Source: Bacilli bacterium (GTDB lineage: Bacteria; Bacillota_I; Bacilli_A; RF39; UBA660). Taken from it: 62,135 nt of DNA. The number at the start of each line of letters is the position of its first letter. The first letter of the stretch is position 1. Below the pieces are notes generated by a model. The model searched no databases and was not told the origin of the DNA. It saw nothing but the letters and a program-made list of their open reading frames with translations. The stretch covers positions 1 through 62,135 of the forward strand of contig JAGBJG010000004.1 in the NCBI GenBank assembly GCA_017934595.1. Direction: 5' to 3'. This document shows positions 18,766 through 27,581 of the stretch, piece by piece. The position numbers were made by a program, and so were the translations under genes.

Positions 18766-19719
18766 ATGAAAGAACTTAATGTCTTATATACATTGGATAG
18801 TGCATACTTAAAATATATGTTAGTATCACTTTACTCATTAATTGAAAACAATCAAGATTTAGACATAAAAGTCCATATTATATATGATGATTTTACTATT
18901 AATGATTTTAAGTTAATTGAAACATCAATCAAGTCTTTTAATAATATAAATATATTTTTTTATGATTTCAATAATATTAAAAATATAATTAATGAATATA
19001 ATATATCTAATTGGAGAGGAAAATCCATCCCTAACGCAAGATTATTTTTTAATGAAATAATCAAAGATACAGATAAACTTTTATATTTAGATTCAGATAC
19101 AATTGTTATTGATTCAGTTAATAAATTAAATAACTATGATGGTACAGTTAATATGGTTGTTGATGCCATGCCAAAATATTATTGGAAAGAATTAGACCCA
19201 TCATTAAAAAATTATTACAATTCAGGTGTTATGTATATAGATGTTGATAAATGGAGAAAAAATAATTGTGATTCAAAAATAGTTGAGACAATTATTGATA
19301 ATCAAAATTATACATATCCTGATCAAGATATAATTAATATGGCATTAAAAAACGATATAAGTTCATTACCTCCTGAATATAACCTATTTTCAACCGATGC
19401 TTATTATAATCCATTCATATTATCAAGACATTATAGTCAAAATGAAATAGAAAGATATGATTATGATACTATGAAAAAAGCCAAAAAAAATCCTATCATA
19501 TTACATAGTACTCCATTCTATTCATATCATGGATGGGATAATAATCCAATTCATCCATATCATATTTACTATATGGAATACTTTAATAAAATAGGAATAA
19601 AACCAGATAGTATTAATAATCTAAAAATAAATCCAACTTTCTATAAATTATATTTAAATACAAAATTATTATTTCCTAAAGAATTTAGAGATAAAGTAAA
19701 AAAATTAATAAGAAAATGA
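18766..19719 (+). CDS. Family 8 glycosyltransferase
   Basis: A retaining GT-A enzyme of 317 residues. It starts LNVLYTLDSAYLKYMLVSL, has the DxD metal site as YLDSDTIV (about 105-112), then YYNSGVMYIDVDKW and the late HSTPFYSYHGWD motif, all typical of GT8 (LgtC/RfaJ-like). It transfers a hexose, often galactose or glucose, to a surface glycan. It stands alone with its own promoter and ends with TGA, showing that UGA is a stop here. Confidence 0.88.
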   Translation: MKELNVLYTLDSAYLKYMLVSLYSLIENNQDLDIKVHIIYDDFTINDFKLIETSIKSFNNINIFFYDFNNIKNIINEYNISNWRGKSIPNARLFFNEIIKDTDKLLYLDSDTIVIDSVNKLNNYDGTVNMVVDAMPKYYWKELDPSLKNYYNSGVMYIDVDKWRKNNCDSKIVETIIDNQNYTYPDQDIINMALKNDISSLPPEYNLFSTDAYYNPFILSRHYSQNEIERYDYDTMKKAKKNPIILHSTPFYSYHGWDNNPIHPYHIYYMEYFNKIGIKPDSINNLKINPTFYKLYLNTKLLFPKEFRDKVKKLIRK

Positions 19720-19740
19720 TGTTAATATACATCATTTTTT
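19713..19740. terminator. Bidirectional terminator
   Basis: AAAATGATGT and its complement around a 6-base loop, overlapping the 3' ends of the convergent genes on both sides. Confidence 0.75.
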
Positions 19741-20078
19741 GTTTGATTTATACTACTATTTTTATAACTTTTGAATAGTGTTTTCTTACGAAAATCTTCT
19801 GTTCTAGCAAATATTGGAAATTTATCAATTTTGAATTCTCGTATATAATTTTGTATTTCATTATGATTTGCTACATTTGAAGGATTAAGATCAGAATCTA
19901 AAATATAATAGTCACAACAAGAACCTTGTTCTTTACTAGCGCATATTGGTATACTTAACTTTGAAGCTATTTCTCGTGCGCATCCAAATTCTTTTCTTAC
20001 TATAACTCCATAATTATATTTTCCCTTTTTTAAATCTTCATATTCTGTACGAATATTAACTTTATAATATGTTTCCAT
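19722..20078 (-). CDS. Small cysteine-containing protein, unknown
   Basis: A 118-residue soluble protein with five Cys (GCAREIA, ICASKEQ, SCCDYY and one more context) and no membrane segment. I recognise no family. The start is close to an AAATGG/GGTGAT-type RBS, and an extended -10 promoter at 20100-20110 precedes it. Real by position and signals, function unknown. Confidence 0.5.
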   Translation of the reverse strand: METYYKVNIRTEYEDLKKGKYNYGVIVRKEFGCAREIASKLSIPICASKEQGSCCDYYILDSDLNPSNVANHNEIQNYIREFKIDKFPIFARTEDFRKKTLFKSYKNSSINQTKNDVY

Positions 20079-20099
20079 TTTATCACCAACCGAAAATAT

Positions 20100-20135
20100 A
20101 TTATAACATAAAAAGTGGGATATTCCTACTTTTTG
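20100..20135 (-). promoter_or_regulatory. Fused terminator and extended -10 promoter
   Basis: The hairpin at about 20109-20135, with one G-U pair, ends the HipA-like gene and runs into TATGTTATAAT (20100-20110) ahead of the 118-residue gene. Confidence 0.65.
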
Positions 20136-21070
20136 ATTCTTCCGTTTTCTACTATTGGTACTTCAATATGTTTATTTAATACTTCAATTAATTTTTTCCT
20201 ATAGTCATTAAACATAGTCATAAATCTATTTTTAATATCAGGTGGTACAGGAGTTGGTACAAATTGTTTTTCTATTATACTTCCTGTTTTTCTTTCAATA
20301 ACACCAAATTTTGCCTCTAAATTATTTTCACCTATAATCCACATTTTATCGACTACTTTTTTAATAAATACATCATTAGAAATACTTAAAAATCTATCAA
20401 ATGCGATTAACGCACGATCCTTATCCTTAGAATCAAGTTTTTCATCAACGCCAAAATGAAAACCAGTTTTTCTATCTTTCCATTGCATATATTCATTATC
20501 AAATATTGGTGCCATACTAACTTTTCCATTATCTTCCATAATCATCAAATTGAATGGGTCAAATTGTGCGACCAACACATCAAAGATAAATATATCAATT
20601 ATTTGAGAATACAAAGTAGCAAGAATTTCTTCTCTATTTTCACGATTTTTATAATAATTATTCAAATCTTTACTTATAGTTAATAAATCAAAATTATTAA
20701 TTACTTCACCATGATACATTTTAATAATATCTTTCAAATTAATATAAGTCGCATTTTCTTTTCTTATATCTTTAGATATAACTCCAGTATGACCACATAT
20801 TTTAGCTAAGTCATATGAAGCACATGGAATACCATAATCTTTAGCTAATTCTTCAGCTAATAATTCAGCATAATAGAATTCTTCGCCTCCGATTAAATTA
20901 GTCTTAAAAAACAGATTATTACCATCATGTTTAAATGAAAAAACGTTAGATCTACTACCTTTAATTACTGTTACTTTATCACTTCCCATTACAGTATCTA
21001 AACTAGTTGTATCAATACCCAATTTTTTTAAAGTATCATCCCAATTAACATAACCATTTTCTCTAACCAT
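20126..21070 (-). CDS. HipA-like protein kinase homologue
   Basis: The 314-residue protein has a kinase-like core: KVTVIKGSRSNVF as a glycine-poor P-loop candidate, a Lys in LFFKTNL, a catalytic-loop-like FDVLVAQFDPFNLMI, and a metal-binding APIFDNEY. This order matches HipA-type Ser/Thr kinases, but the catalytic loop is two residues shorter than the usual DxHxxN spacing. No HipB-like antitoxin gene adjoins. Either a divergent kinase of the HipA clan or a related atypical kinase. Its upstream neighbour (21141-22115), same strand, is a possible partner. Confidence 0.5.
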   Translation of the reverse strand: MVRENGYVNWDDTLKKLGIDTTSLDTVMGSDKVTVIKGSRSNVFSFKHDGNNLFFKTNLIGGEEFYYAELLAEELAKDYGIPCASYDLAKICGHTGVISKDIRKENATYINLKDIIKMYHGEVINNFDLLTISKDLNNYYKNRENREEILATLYSQIIDIFIFDVLVAQFDPFNLMIMEDNGKVSMAPIFDNEYMQWKDRKTGFHFGVDEKLDSKDKDRALIAFDRFLSISNDVFIKKVVDKMWIIGENNLEAKFGVIERKTGSIIEKQFVPTPVPPDIKNRFMTMFNDYRKKLIEVLNKHIEVPIVENGRIKK

Positions 21071-21115
21071 TTTTTCACCTCTAATCCAATAAAATTATAG
21101 CATAATTTATAAATA

Positions 21116-21142
21116 AAAAAAATGTATATAAAATACATTTTT
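21116..21142 (-). terminator. Terminator of the 21141-22115 gene
   Basis: AAAATGTAT and its complement around a short loop with a minus-strand T tract at the gene's stop. Confidence 0.65.
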
Positions 21143-22115
21143 AATGATTGCTTAAGTGTCCTTTTCTTAAACTGTCATTGTTATATTGTTTTCTCTTTGC
21201 TTTTTCCTTAGCTATTTCATTTTTTCTAGTAGATTCTTCTAAAACTGCTTTTCTTTCTTCAGCTTCTTCCTCTTCCCTTTTAATGATTGTATCTAATTTT
21301 TCTTTTGTTATGCTATTAATCATAAAAATAATTGATATTTTATTTTTTAAACTTCTAGGACCAAAACTTTTTTTAACGTATGAAGGCATATAAGATAAGA
21401 TAAAATCAATTGTATTATCCATTATATTTTTAAATTCTATTACTAATGGACTAGCATATCTATTTAATAATTTATTTTCATCTTTTTCACCAAATAAATA
21501 TGGATTAACATTATTTAGTGCAGCTTCTGCATATCTAACTTTAAAAACATTAAGTATAGGTTCAGGGCATATATATTCATCAGCTAATTCACTATTTAAA
21601 CGGTTTTCATCTAAAGTAAATGTAGCATCATTAGTTTTACCTTCATATTTCATATTTAGCATTTTATAGATTAAACCTGCATCATAAGCTTCATCATATG
21701 GAGAAAATAACGAATATCCAAGATGAATTTGCTCACGTATAATTCTTTGTTCTTTACTATTTAAACTATTATAGAAATTAGGGAATTCTCTTGCTTTTAA
21801 CATATTTTCTAATAAGAAATTTATATATTTAAATGTATAACTATGTGAATAACAATACTCTTTATTATCGCGATAAAATTTTTCAAGTATCTCATTTACT
21901 TTAATTCTATCTTCTAAACTCATATTATTATAGTTATCTAATACTTCTTTTACATAACCATCAATACGTTGCTCACCTTTTATTTCAGGCATAGATAATT
22001 CTGATTGAACAACTAAATTATATTCATGTCTTTGTCTTTTAAGTTCTAATGCTCTGGATTTTTCTATTTGTGCATTTAGATTATTACTATAAATTTTGTA
22101 TCTACTACTTTCCAT
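21141..22115 (-). CDS. Helical cytoplasmic protein of unknown function
   Basis: A 324-residue, charged, mostly helical protein with no signal or membrane helix. The C-terminal 60 residues are a strongly charged coiled-coil-like segment (KREEEEAEERKAVLEE, EIAKEKAKRKQ). I recognise no domain. It has its own terminator and lies 70 bases upstream of the HipA-like kinase gene on the same strand. Confidence 0.55.
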   Translation of the reverse strand: MESSRYKIYSNNLNAQIEKSRALELKRQRHEYNLVVQSELSMPEIKGEQRIDGYVKEVLDNYNNMSLEDRIKVNEILEKFYRDNKEYCYSHSYTFKYINFLLENMLKAREFPNFYNSLNSKEQRIIREQIHLGYSLFSPYDEAYDAGLIYKMLNMKYEGKTNDATFTLDENRLNSELADEYICPEPILNVFKVRYAEAALNNVNPYLFGEKDENKLLNRYASPLVIEFKNIMDNTIDFILSYMPSYVKKSFGPRSLKNKISIIFMINSITKEKLDTIIKREEEEAEERKAVLEESTRKNEIAKEKAKRKQYNNDSLRKGHLSNH

Positions 22116-22154
22116 AATCCACCTCTGTTAGTTATGTATTATAACAAAATAAAC

Positions 22155-22184
22155 AAAAAGATACAAGGATTAATGCCTTGTACC
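22155..22184 (-). terminator. Terminator of the PHP phosphatase gene
   Basis: TACAAGG/CCTTGTA arms followed on the minus strand by a T-rich tract; overlaps the stop codon. Confidence 0.65.
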
Positions 22185-23000
22185 TTTAACTTTAACAAAA
22201 TCAGGTTTTCTACCATGATATACTGCTATTTCGTTAAATCCTGCTTCTTCTAACATACTATAAGCTATGTTAAAATCATTTATTAACTGAGTTGCTTTGT
22301 GTGCATCTGAACCTATAGTAATAATCTTACCACCTAGTTCATGATATCTTTTTAAAATACCAATATTTGGATGTGGTGTACCTAATCCATATCTAACACC
22401 TGATGTATTTATTTCTATACCTTTATCTTTTTTTATAATAGATAATAATATTTCATCTAATATTTCTCTAAATTCATTATAATCTATTTTTGTCATTGCC
22501 TTACCATAATTTCCAATTACATATCTTATAACATAATCAATATGGCCATATACATCAAATTCATCTTTATATATTTTGACATTTTCTAATACTTCATTTA
22601 GATATCTTAAAACAGCATCATGTGGCGTTAAACCTTCAAAAAATGTTTCATCACGTGACATGTCTTTACCACATGTTATATGTGATGATCCAATAATAAA
22701 ATCAAATTTATTTTCTTTAACTAAAGTACTAATTTTATTATATGATTCAGGTCTTAAACCTATTTCTATACCAAAGTTAGTCTTAACAAAAGAATCATCT
22801 TTATTTTTTAAATATTCTTCTCTATATCTATTTATATCTAATTCTTTTATATCAGTATTAACTCCTGTATAATCATCATAATGTTCAGTAAAAGTAAATT
22901 CACTGATACCATAATTTCTTGCATGTACCATATGTTCACGCATATTTGATATACCATCATGACTTAAACTACTATGAACATGTTGATCTATTCTTAACAT
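22170..23000 (-). CDS. PHP-domain phosphatase, HisJ/histidinol-phosphatase-like
   Basis: Metal-binding motifs DQHVHSSLSHDG, FTEHYDD, IGSSHI, YGHIDY and GSDAHKA match PHP-fold phosphatases of the HisJ/HisK type. No histidine biosynthesis gene is nearby, so the physiological substrate may be another phosphomonoester. RBS AGGGGAT. It starts two bases after the upstream gene's end, so they form an operon. Confidence 0.85.
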   Translation of the reverse strand: MLRIDQHVHSSLSHDGISNMREHMVHARNYGISEFTFTEHYDDYTGVNTDIKELDINRYREEYLKNKDDSFVKTNFGIEIGLRPESYNKISTLVKENKFDFIIGSSHITCGKDMSRDETFFEGLTPHDAVLRYLNEVLENVKIYKDEFDVYGHIDYVIRYVIGNYGKAMTKIDYNEFREILDEILLSIIKKDKGIEINTSGVRYGLGTPHPNIGILKRYHELGGKIITIGSDAHKATQLINDFNIAYSMLEEAGFNEIAVYHGRKPDFVKVKGTRH

Positions 23001-23002
23001 AA

Positions 23003-23605
23003 CTATCCCCTAACACTATTAGAAATAAATTCAACAACATCAGTTTCATCTTCTGCTACTGATGCCTTATCTTCATCAGTCATATCAGTAAAATACTTAT
23101 TTAATTTTTTATTAACTGATATTGAATTTAATGGGTAACCTGGATCTACTTTATCTGATGGTGTATCTACCATATAAAAGTCTTCTTTATTCCAAGTATA
23201 TGTATACTCCTTACCATCTGCTATAACAGCCATTCCATATACCCATCTACATGTTAATTTACCATTATCGCCAAATTTTTTAACTAAATTGATATAATGT
23301 TCAGTCATTTCTTCATCATTAAGTCTTTTACCATTTACTCTTCTTACATACATACCTGGTTGAAATTCATCTGGTACATTTTCTAAGTATAGATTATCAT
23401 CCATAGCCATAACAGGCATATCAACAGCATCAGCATAAGCCCTAGCTTTAATTAATGCATTTTCAATGGCATTACTACCATTCTCTTCTACATCGATTTC
23501 TTTATCAATATCTTTTAATGTAACTACTTCTATTCCTCTTTCTAGTAAACCTTTAGAAAATCTTTTAGCTTTAGTTTCATTACCTGTCGCGAATAAAATT
23601 TTCAT
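23003..23605 (-). CDS. Ham1/RdgB-like nucleoside triphosphate pyrophosphatase
   Basis: The 200-residue protein starts ILFATGNETKAKRF and has ENALIKARAYAD and a late DPGYPLNSIS-type region, as in the RdgB/HAM1 family that removes ITP and XTP from the nucleotide pool. The central MDDNLYLENVP replaces the usual ADDSGL motif, so specificity may differ. RBS AGGAAGTGAT. Its promoter is an extended -10 element overlapping the stop of the Nudix gene. Confidence 0.8.
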   Translation of the reverse strand: MKILFATGNETKAKRFSKGLLERGIEVVTLKDIDKEIDVEENGSNAIENALIKARAYADAVDMPVMAMDDNLYLENVPDEFQPGMYVRRVNGKRLNDEEMTEHYINLVKKFGDNGKLTCRWVYGMAVIADGKEYTYTWNKEDFYMVDTPSDKVDPGYPLNSISVNKKLNKYFTDMTDEDKASVAEDETDVVEFISNSVRG

Positions 23606-23630
23606 ATAATCACTTCCTATAACTTATATT

Positions 23631-23641
23631 ATTATAACATA
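23631..23641 (-). promoter_or_regulatory. Extended -10 promoter overlapping a stop codon
   Basis: TATGTTATAAT spans the Met-Leu-stop codons of the Nudix gene and precedes the Ham1-like gene. Confidence 0.5.
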
Positions 23642-24174
23642 CTCATTTCAAAATATTTAACTAAATAGTCCCAACATCCTGTTTTTTCAGTTAAATCCTT
23701 ATAATTATTGTTAATTCTATCTATAATTTCTTCTTTAGTAAACCATTTTATATCTTGTACTTCTTCCTCTTGTAATACAATATCTTCTACTTTAACATCT
23801 TTATGTACTATATAGTATTCATTAAAATGTCTATTAATTATATCACCAGATATAGTTTCTGAAGTAGTGCAACCAATAAATTCTAATTCGTTTTTATCTA
23901 TATCTATTCCTATTTCTTCTTTAGTTTCTCTTATTACTGTATGATATCCTAATTCACCAGATAAGACATGTCCACCTGCCGTTATATCCCATAAATTAGG
24001 CCATAATTTTTTAGAAGCTGCTCTTTGTTGTAATAATATTTTCTTATTATCATTACTAATGATAAATACAACTACAGCTTTATGCCATAATCCTTTTTTA
24101 TGGCATTCATCTCTAGAAACAACTTCATTAGTATATTCTCCGCGTTCATTTAATACATCAAAAAGTTCATTCAT
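23632..24174 (-). CDS. Nudix hydrolase, IPP-isomerase-like subgroup
   Basis: It has a complete Nudix box, GHVLSGE then RETKEEIGI, so catalysis is expected. The N-terminal FDVLNERGEYT and CHKKGLWHKAVVVFI resemble the subgroup related to isopentenyl-diphosphate isomerase and YfcD. Substrate not predictable. RBS AAAGGTGAT; the start overlaps the stop of the YgjV-like gene by four bases. Confidence 0.85.
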   Translation of the reverse strand: MNELFDVLNERGEYTNEVVSRDECHKKGLWHKAVVVFIISNDNKKILLQQRAASKKLWPNLWDITAGGHVLSGELGYHTVIRETKEEIGIDIDKNELEFIGCTTSETISGDIINRHFNEYYIVHKDVKVEDIVLQEEEVQDIKWFTKEEIIDRINNNYKDLTEKTGCWDYLVKYFEMSML

Positions 24175-24671
24175 TTTATCACCTTTTTCTTAATTGATAT
24201 AATCGCGATTATATTACTTACTATAGTAAATATATCAAATAAAGTAGCTGTATAAGATTTAACAGTAAAATCATATATTACCCATAATACTAAAGTAAAA
24301 ATAATTAATATTTTAAATTTAACTACATCTTTAATATTAATTAACCATGTATATACTGCGACAGCTATGAAAGGTAGATATCCTATTATACCTAAATTAT
24401 TAAACATAATAGTAAGTACAAAAGAAGCTATAGTGACAACTATCTTTGCTAAAAGATTAAATTTATTATAATAGCAAAGTGTATTTCTTATAACTCCTAT
24501 AATATTAATAATGAATCCTGTAATACCACCTAAAATTAAATTACTTAATGCGAGTAATCCCATTTGAAAATTTTGAACAATTAATATTTCTTTTTTCTTC
24601 TTAACTATTCCAGAATATACCATTAATAATGATGCGATTAACGCCACTATATTACCAATAATTAATACCAT
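24171..24671 (-). CDS. YgjV family membrane protein
   Basis: A 166-residue protein with about five membrane helices, a short KKKKE loop after the first, and RNTLCYY mid-protein, typical of the Imp-YgjV family. Function unknown in the family. Stop overlaps the Nudix gene; start lies two bases after the previous gene's end, so these genes share an operon. Confidence 0.7.
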   Translation of the reverse strand: MVLIIGNIVALIASLLMVYSGIVKKKKEILIVQNFQMGLLALSNLILGGITGFIINIIGVIRNTLCYYNKFNLLAKIVVTIASFVLTIMFNNLGIIGYLPFIAVAVYTWLINIKDVVKFKILIIFTLVLWVIYDFTVKSYTATLFDIFTIVSNIIAIISIKKKVIK

Positions 24672-24673
24672 AA

Positions 24674-25339
24674 TTACTCCTTAACATCATTTAATTTATA
24701 TATGCCAAAGCTTATACCATATGTAATAATAAACATTACAATATATACTATATACATAGATGATATTCCACCTCTTACAAAGCCATACCAATCGAATTCT
24801 ACTGGCACTACACCATTTATTTGATGTACATATGCATTAATTGCATAATAAATTCCATATATTAACATTGTTGATACACCATAAAAAGTATATTTAAAAC
24901 TTAATTGTACCTTTTCAAAGAACGCAAATGATATGAAACTTAATAAAGGTACTATTAAATGAAAAAATAAATTAGAATTTAAATATAAAAGTATAAATTT
25001 ATCTCCAAACATAGGAGCTAGATAAAGTAATGTTACTAAGAATGTTAATGATACCGCTACTGTACCAATATATTTAATAACATATACATATTTAGGTATA
25101 TCTTTTATTTTACCTCTTAAATATAAACATTCATATACAATTAATATTAATGATGCAATTCCTACAAATATATTTGAATCAACCGTATAAAACCTAAATG
25201 GTGATAAACCAGTAGACGCTAATACTTCATGATTACCCATAAATCTAAATCCAGTCATCATAAATATAGTTCCTAATATAACTAAAATTGATATTAATAT
25301 ATTTATAATAAATGATATTATTAAACTACTTCTTTTCAT
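24674..25339 (-). CDS. Multi-pass membrane protein (Pr6Pr/FAR-17a-like)
   Basis: A 221-residue protein with six hydrophobic helices. The segment FRFYTVDSNIFVGI after the first helix and FDWYGFVRGG near the end resemble the Pr6Pr/FAR-17a-AIG1-like membrane family. No catalytic motif is certain. First or second gene of the run 24674-22170. Confidence 0.5.
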   Translation of the reverse strand: MKRSSLIISFIINILISILVILGTIFMMTGFRFMGNHEVLASTGLSPFRFYTVDSNIFVGIASLILIVYECLYLRGKIKDIPKYVYVIKYIGTVAVSLTFLVTLLYLAPMFGDKFILLYLNSNLFFHLIVPLLSFISFAFFEKVQLSFKYTFYGVSTMLIYGIYYAINAYVHQINGVVPVEFDWYGFVRGGISSMYIVYIVMFIITYGISFGIYKLNDVKE

Positions 25340-25347
25340 AACTACCC

Positions 25348-26004
25348 CTATCTATTAATCTTCTTAGCGCGTAAATTAGTGATTGCATAAAGCAAAGATT
25401 CACCTTCTGCTAAATCAACTCTACCTAATTTCATATTATCAGATATACCATTAAATACGTTATATTCATGTAGATCACATACACCATTATCATGCTTTTT
25501 TAATTCAACTACATTTTCAATTTTATTTAAATCTAATCTATCATATCCACGATTTATTAAGAATAATTCTTCTGTTACATTTTCTTCCAAATACTTTCTA
25601 TATAACTTATTTTCAGAGTCATTTATAGTACTATAAATAAATTTAGAATTAACATAATCCTTATTAGGCTGATAATCATTAGTTGAAAATAAATAATAAT
25701 AATTTTCAATTATACCGTTTTTCTTACTTGTAATAGTAAATAAAAGTCCTTCTTTCGAACCATGATATTCATATATAGAATCAAAATCACCTTTAAATAA
25801 ATCATCCATTTTAGGTATCAACAACATACCACCTAATTCATATTTATAGCAGACATATAACTTATTACCAAATAAAACATCACATACACTTGCTGGTCTT
25901 CTAGAAACCTTAGTTGAAGCTGTTAAATGTTCAATATTACTAAAATATTCTTTAGTAACATAATCATATTCTACACACCATTGTTTTTTTCTACATTCCT
26001 TCAT
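25348..26004 (-). CDS. Protein of unknown function
   Basis: A 218-residue soluble protein without membrane helices, with several Cys near the N-terminus (ECRKKQWC, SVCDVLF, YVCYKYE). I recognise no domain. RBS AGGTGATAAT and an extended -10 promoter (26021-26031) precede it, and it ends eight bases before the Pr6Pr-like gene. Confidence 0.55.
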   Translation of the reverse strand: MKECRKKQWCVEYDYVTKEYFSNIEHLTASTKVSRRPASVCDVLFGNKLYVCYKYELGGMLLIPKMDDLFKGDFDSIYEYHGSKEGLLFTITSKKNGIIENYYYLFSTNDYQPNKDYVNSKFIYSTINDSENKLYRKYLEENVTEELFLINRGYDRLDLNKIENVVELKKHDNGVCDLHEYNVFNGISDNMKLGRVDLAEGESLLYAITNLRAKKINR

Positions 26005-26020
26005 ATTATCACCTAAATAG

Positions 26021-26058
26021 ATTATAACACAAAAAGTAGGATTAACCTACTTTTACTT
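26021..26058 (-). promoter_or_regulatory. Fused terminator and extended -10 promoter (after murE-like gene)
   Basis: The hairpin AAAAGTAGG/CCTACTTTT overlaps the last murE-like codons and leads into TGTGTTATAAT (26021-26031). 26031-26058 is an exact copy of 15322-15349. Confidence 0.7.
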
Positions 26059-27484
26059 TTTCATTTTCTAATCTTTCATCTAACCATTTAGATGCTTCTT
26101 CAATATCATTAAAATATATTGTTTTATCTTTTAGTTTTTGATATGTTTCATTACCTTTACCAAGTATCATAACCATATCGCCAGTTTTAGCTACATTAAT
26201 TGCTCTTTTAATAGCTTCACTTCTATCTATAATTATTTCATAATTATTTTTATCTATTTTTTCTATCATTTGATTAATGATATCAGCTGGATCTTCACTT
26301 CTTGGATCTTCATATGTAAATATCGCTAAATCTGAATTATCAGATACTATCTTACCTACATCTTTTCTTTTGTATGGATCTCTTTCACCTGCTTGACCAA
26401 TTACAACAATACTTCTTTTAATAGGTAGTAATTTAACATATTCTAATAATTTAGTAATACCATTTGGTGTATGAGCATAATCTACCATAACATAGAAATC
26501 TTGGCCTTTATTTATTAATTCTAATCTACCACTTACATGTAGTTTCTTAATATTTTCTTTAAAATCATCAAATGAATATCCTAATGCAAATAAAGTTAAT
26601 ATAGCTGCACATAAATTATAGATATTAAAATATCCTGCCATAGGACTATCAATTAAGTATTCTTGGTTTTTATATACAATGGTAAATATATTTTTACCAG
26701 GTAATAATTTAACATCTTTAAAATATAAATCATTATCTGAATCTTTACCATATGTTAATACTTTACCTTTAGATGCTTTAAAAGCCCTATCAAAATGTTC
26801 ATCATCTTTATTTAAAATACAATATCCATCTTCTTTAGTTTGACTAAATAATTTACATTTATCATTAATATAGTTTTCTAGACTACCATGAATATTTAAA
26901 TGTTCACTTGTGATATTAGTTAAAATTGATACGTTATAGCAGATATTCTTAACTCTACCACGCATTAAAGCTTCACTACAAACTTCCATAGAAGTATAAG
27001 TACAACCTGCTTCTACAAATTCAGATAGGTAACCATATAATTTATCTGAATCAGGTGTAGTATTATTAGTATCTTTATTAAATTTAGAACAACTATATCC
27101 ATTAGTACCAATATAACCACATTTATCACTACCTAATAGTGTTTGGACCATTGTTGATACAGAAGTTTTTCCATCTGTACCAGTAACACCTATCATTGTC
27201 ATTTTACTTTCTGGTTCATCATAAAATTTAGAACACATAATTGGTAATACATCATTAGGATTATCTACTTTAATAATAGGTACTGTTTTTTCTCCTACAT
27301 CTTTTCTGACGATAACCGCGACTGCACCTTTAGAAATCGCATCATCAATAAATTCATGTCTATCCATAGTACCCATATCTGTACATACAAATACATCTCC
27401 TGGTACTATTTCTCTTGAATTTATTTTTATTCCACCTACTAATACATCTATATTAGTATCTATTAATTCATTTAACTTCTTCAT
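26042..27484 (-). CDS. murE: UDP-MurNAc-tripeptide synthetase (MurE-like)
   Basis: Mur ligase of 480 residues. It has the N-terminal UDP-binding region with INSREIVPGD, the ATP site GVTGTDGKTS, NNTTPDS, NITSEHLNIHG, and the amino-acid-binding loop YEDPRSEDP. MurE adds the third residue of the peptidoglycan stem. The Arg in the loop is the diaminopimelate-type residue, but the canonical Asn of DNPR is Asp here, so the amino acid added is uncertain. ATG 27484 has GGTGAT upstream. Confidence 0.88.
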   Translation of the reverse strand: MKKLNELIDTNIDVLVGGIKINSREIVPGDVFVCTDMGTMDRHEFIDDAISKGAVAVIVRKDVGEKTVPIIKVDNPNDVLPIMCSKFYDEPESKMTMIGVTGTDGKTSVSTMVQTLLGSDKCGYIGTNGYSCSKFNKDTNNTTPDSDKLYGYLSEFVEAGCTYTSMEVCSEALMRGRVKNICYNVSILTNITSEHLNIHGSLENYINDKCKLFSQTKEDGYCILNKDDEHFDRAFKASKGKVLTYGKDSDNDLYFKDVKLLPGKNIFTIVYKNQEYLIDSPMAGYFNIYNLCAAILTLFALGYSFDDFKENIKKLHVSGRLELINKGQDFYVMVDYAHTPNGITKLLEYVKLLPIKRSIVVIGQAGERDPYKRKDVGKIVSDNSDLAIFTYEDPRSEDPADIINQMIEKIDKNNYEIIIDRSEAIKRAINVAKTGDMVMILGKGNETYQKLKDKTIYFNDIEEASKWLDERLENEKVKVG

Positions 27485-27536
27485 ACAATCACCATATATA
27501 TTATATAACAAATAAATAACAATTTAAAGTGTTTGC

Positions 27537-27566
27537 TTGACTTTATATTCTGATTTAAGTTATTAT
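27537..27566 (+). promoter_or_regulatory. Promoter of the arginase-like gene
   Basis: TTGACT (27537-27542), 18-base spacer, TATTAT (27561-27566). Confidence 0.65.
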
Positions 27567-27581
27567 TAGTATGGTGGTAAA

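Noticed and set aside
18766-19719. Mycoplasma-type code (UGA as Trp)
   Set aside because: TGA ends this gene and all visible Trp codons are TGG.
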